Part shown: in pieces, positions 59,923 through 64,000 of the stretch
How positions within the stretch are numbered: the stretch's first letter is position 1
Layout of the letters: each line of letters starts with the position of its first letter
NCBI RefSeq assembly: GCF_933775445.1
Contig: NC_065878.1
Location: forward strand, 18,984,395 to 19,048,394
DNA length: 64,000 nt
DNA from: Argentina anserina
Lineage: Eukaryota > Streptophyta > Magnoliopsida > Rosales > Rosaceae
Direction: 5' to 3'
Translations under genes and position numbers: made by a program
Notes under the pieces: model-generated
Database searches by the model: none
Told to the model about the DNA's origin: nothing
Seen by the model: the letters and a program-made list of their open reading frames with translations, nothing else

Positions 59923-60602
59923 AAAATAAATGGGTAAATTCTTCCTATGTTATTTGATGTTTGGCTACTTGGACAATTTAGTATCTGATGTATGAAAACA
60001 TACAATTTGGTACCTAAAGTTCACAAATTTAGGTCATTTTGGTACTTATGTCAATTTTAACCATATTTTCAGGGTTATTTTCGTCATCTTATCTCTACTT
60101 TACTTCATTTTTTCATAATACCTTCAAATTGCCTCTACATTATCACTAAAAATTTGATAACTCATCCACTTAGTATCTGTGATGATTTACGTATATAATT
60201 TTTCATAATGTAGATATCAATCTAAATTAATTAGTTATAAGTAATATAAAAAATTACAATTTCATAAAGGCAATTTATTTCATTTGCAAAAAATAATTAG
60301 GATACAATAAATATATTAAGAAAAAAATTATTTTTGATATATGCAAAGTAGATATATCAATTTAATTATCTCTAAATATACCATAATTATAAGAAAAAAA
60401 TAAAGAAAACTGTGAATTTAATGAGTTTAAGGCTAGAATGACGAAAATAACCCTAAAAATATGATCAAAATTGATAGAGGTACCAAAATGGCTTACAGAT
60501 GAGAACTGTAGGTATCAAATTGTCTGTTTTCATACATCAGGTACTAAATTGTCAAAGTAACCATACTTTAAATACCATAGGAGGAATAAACCTAAAATAA
60601 AT
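59923..60602. mobile_element. Mutator-type MITE with long TIRs and 9-bp target duplication
   Basis: The element spans 59932-60593. aaaataaat flanks it at 59923-59931 and 60594-60602, a 9-bp duplication typical of Mutator-like elements. The arms are about 160 bp: gacaatttagtatctgatgt on the left pairs with the inverse of acatcaggtactaaattgtc on the right, and agggttattttcgtcat pairs with atgacgaaaataaccct. The interior is AT-rich and non-coding. Confidence 0.87.
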
Positions 60603-61320
60603 TTTAGATGTAAATAGAACGTGAGGTGAACAAAGTAGAATGTAGTGTGACAATAGCCACACTCAAAACAAAATTATGACTTCAACGTCTATGAACAACC
60701 CCTTACAAGTTGAAAAGTATAAATATACATATATATATATATATATATATTGAGTAAGTATCAATACTCACTACCAGTACAGTAATTCGATACAGTTTGA
60801 TAATGAAATCTCATATCGATATTTGATTAAAGGGCAAATTATAAAAAAATACTATCTCCTAACTTATATTAGAAAAAGTCACTATTTATGAATTAATTAT
60901 AAAAAAATCATCACATTTAAGTGGAAATTATAAAAAGGTCAACAAAATTAGAAAAAAGTCACTTTAAAAATATTTTATGAACTATTTTGCCCATTCTTAC
61001 TTTTTTTTTTTTTTCATTCGTTTTCTAATTTCGGCCATAACTTTCTCGTCCGGTGATAGATTTTGACGAAATTGGTACCGTTAGAAAAATCTCGCTCCCC
61101 TCTTTCATTTGATATACTACCCACTCCAAATCAACCAACCGTATAAGGCGCAACAACAATCGCAAAGGATTGCCGCCATCGATGGCGGTGCTTCAAGCAA
61201 TTCCGGCAAACCGAAGCTCAAGGTTCCCTAAATCTAGTTATTCTCTACATTCTGAGCATACTTATACCAATCTCATTTGTATTTTAATATTTCCACATTT
61301 CCTCACAGCATGTCACACCT
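60603..61320. other. Intergenic, repeat-like sequence
   Basis: A TA microsatellite lies at about 60726-60750. The stretch 60835-61000 repeats the theme aaattataaaaa..tca. Sequence from about 61010 to 61200 looks like transposon end sequence, but I could not find paired termini. No gene. Confidence 0.35.
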
Positions 61321-61510
61321 ACTGTCACAACACCTGTCACAGGCACTGTCACATGCGCTGTCACAAAACCTGTCACACTATCTATTTACACTAACTGTCA
61401 CACCCACTGTCACACCTACTGTCACAACCACTATCATACTACATATTACACTAACTGTCACACCCACTGTCACAACCATTGTTACACATATTGCCCCTGT
61501 CACAAATTAC
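61317..61510 (+). repeat. TGTCACA minisatellite
   Basis: About a dozen irregular copies of (c/a)actgtcaca(c/a)c, spaced mostly 12 bp apart, occur within ~190 bp. Two frames stay open through it and read as HCHT/LSQ or TVTPTVTP repeats. These are produced by the repeat and there is no gene context. Confidence 0.9.
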
Positions 61511-61941
61511 CTGATGCGACTATTACATCCGTAATCTGTTCTATAAATTACATCCTACGTGAGCCGTGAGAAGAAAAGGTTCGGTAAAATTCCGTGGACT
61601 CGGCTCCCCTCGGCTCCACCTAATCCGCTAATAGCCATCCACGTTTTGTGACGCAGGAAAGTTCTCCCGTGCGCCAGTAAAGTCCCTTTTTTAGTCATTT
61701 AAGACCAATATCTCAACAGACCAAACTACCCCTTATCCCTCCAGGAATATTCTAGATCCTCAGCCCCCCAACCGTCATTTCACACCACCGAATGGGCCCG
61801 CCGGCCCAATCCATCACTGCAAATATCGCCGCTTGCGCACCAAGAAAAAGTCGAAATATAAACAGAAGACTCCAACACTCATCCAGTGTTCTATTCCTTC
61901 ATCCATTTCGTCGGTACCGAGAAATCTCATATTCAACAAAA
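61511..61941. promoter_or_regulatory. Promoter and leader region of triosephosphate isomerase
   Basis: The sequence becomes less AT-rich toward the gene. A CT/CA-rich leader precedes the start codon (aacaaaaATGGGC). No TATA box is obvious. Confidence 0.45.
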
Positions 61942-63739
<1,798 letters not shown>

Positions 63740-64000
63740 GTGATGTTATGAATTTCTTATGCATAAGCTTGTTGTTTATCTGTTTGTGTAGTCTATCTTT
63801 AGCTGAATTCGCTCTCTCACTCTCTCTCATATTTGAACCAACTGGAATAAATATTTGTTTGCTGATGATCTTTATTCAACTCGGGTTTTGCTCTCATATA
63901 ATTTTCTTTCCTTGCCTTAATTATTATGTATTTTTTCTCGCCATGAATTCATGACCTTGTGGTTGAAACTGCATTGGGCATGCTTTTGATTCTGTATGTG
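63740..64000 (+). other. Partial intron of triosephosphate isomerase
   Basis: This is intron sequence after exon 7 with no recognisable continuation of the coding region before the window ends. Confidence 0.7.

Noticed and set aside
61170..61534. ORFs encoding His/Cys or Thr/Val/Pro repeats
   Set aside because: Both frames are translations of the TGTCACA minisatellite.

Overview
This is a window of plant nuclear DNA, almost certainly from a eudicot. The genes have many short exons with GT..AG introns. The actin intron positions are typical of plants, intergenic DNA is AT-rich and full of small DNA transposons, and there are plant-only families (X8/CBM43 proteins, the DUF506/PDDEXK-like family). 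A rosid, possibly Rosaceae, is my guess from the general look of genes and repeats; nothing in the window proves it. Gene models were spliced by hand; in each intact one all exon phases join without a stop.

Layout. 0-3.4 kb: a degenerate tandem repeat, then a broken HSP70 copy. 4.4-5.5 kb (+): intronless KIN17. 6.8-9.9 kb: a 3.1 kb hAT-type element with perfect 8-bp target duplications, filled by a ~505 bp tandem array whose units each contain an inverted repeat. 10.8-13.1 kb (+): very-long-chain enoyl-CoA reductase. 15.0-16.8 kb (+): actin. 17.1-18.0 kb: two adjacent fold-back elements and a TA microsatellite. 18.2-19.2 kb (-): small ENTH-domain protein. 20.6-24.2 kb (-): an intronless dead copy of splicing factor SF3B4, split by a 2.5 kb LTR-like insertion. 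25.1-27.7 kb (-): ALG5 dolichyl-phosphate glucosyltransferase in ten exons. 27.9 kb (+): tRNA-Lys(CTT). 29.9-30.6 kb (-): conserved-looking protein of unknown function. 34.2-35.8 kb (-): GH17 beta-1,3-glucanase with C-terminal X8/CBM43 domain. 40.4-40.9 kb (+): small PNRC-motif protein. 41.5-42.7 kb (-): two-X8 secreted protein. 48.3-49.9 kb (-): three-X8 gene with coding breaks. 51.1-52.8 kb (-): DUF506/PDDEXK-like protein. 56.5-58.8 kb (-): GINS subunit PSF2. 61.9 kb to the end (+): cytosolic triosephosphate isomerase, running off the window. The spaces between hold MITEs (hAT-like, Mutator-like and fold-back), microsatellites and a TGTCACA minisatellite.

Most genes are unrelated housekeeping loci: replication (PSF2, KIN17), cytoskeleton, glycolysis, N-glycosylation, wax/sphingolipid fatty-acid elongation and endocytosis. 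The exception is the X8 family between 34 and 50 kb. Three genes on the same strand share near-identical signal peptides and X8 modules but have architectures GH17-X8, X8-X8 and X8-X8-X8. This suggests a local family that shed its catalytic domain and multiplied its carbohydrate-binding module through a phase-1 exon unit. The last member has three small duplications that break its frame. This is the most interesting system in the window.
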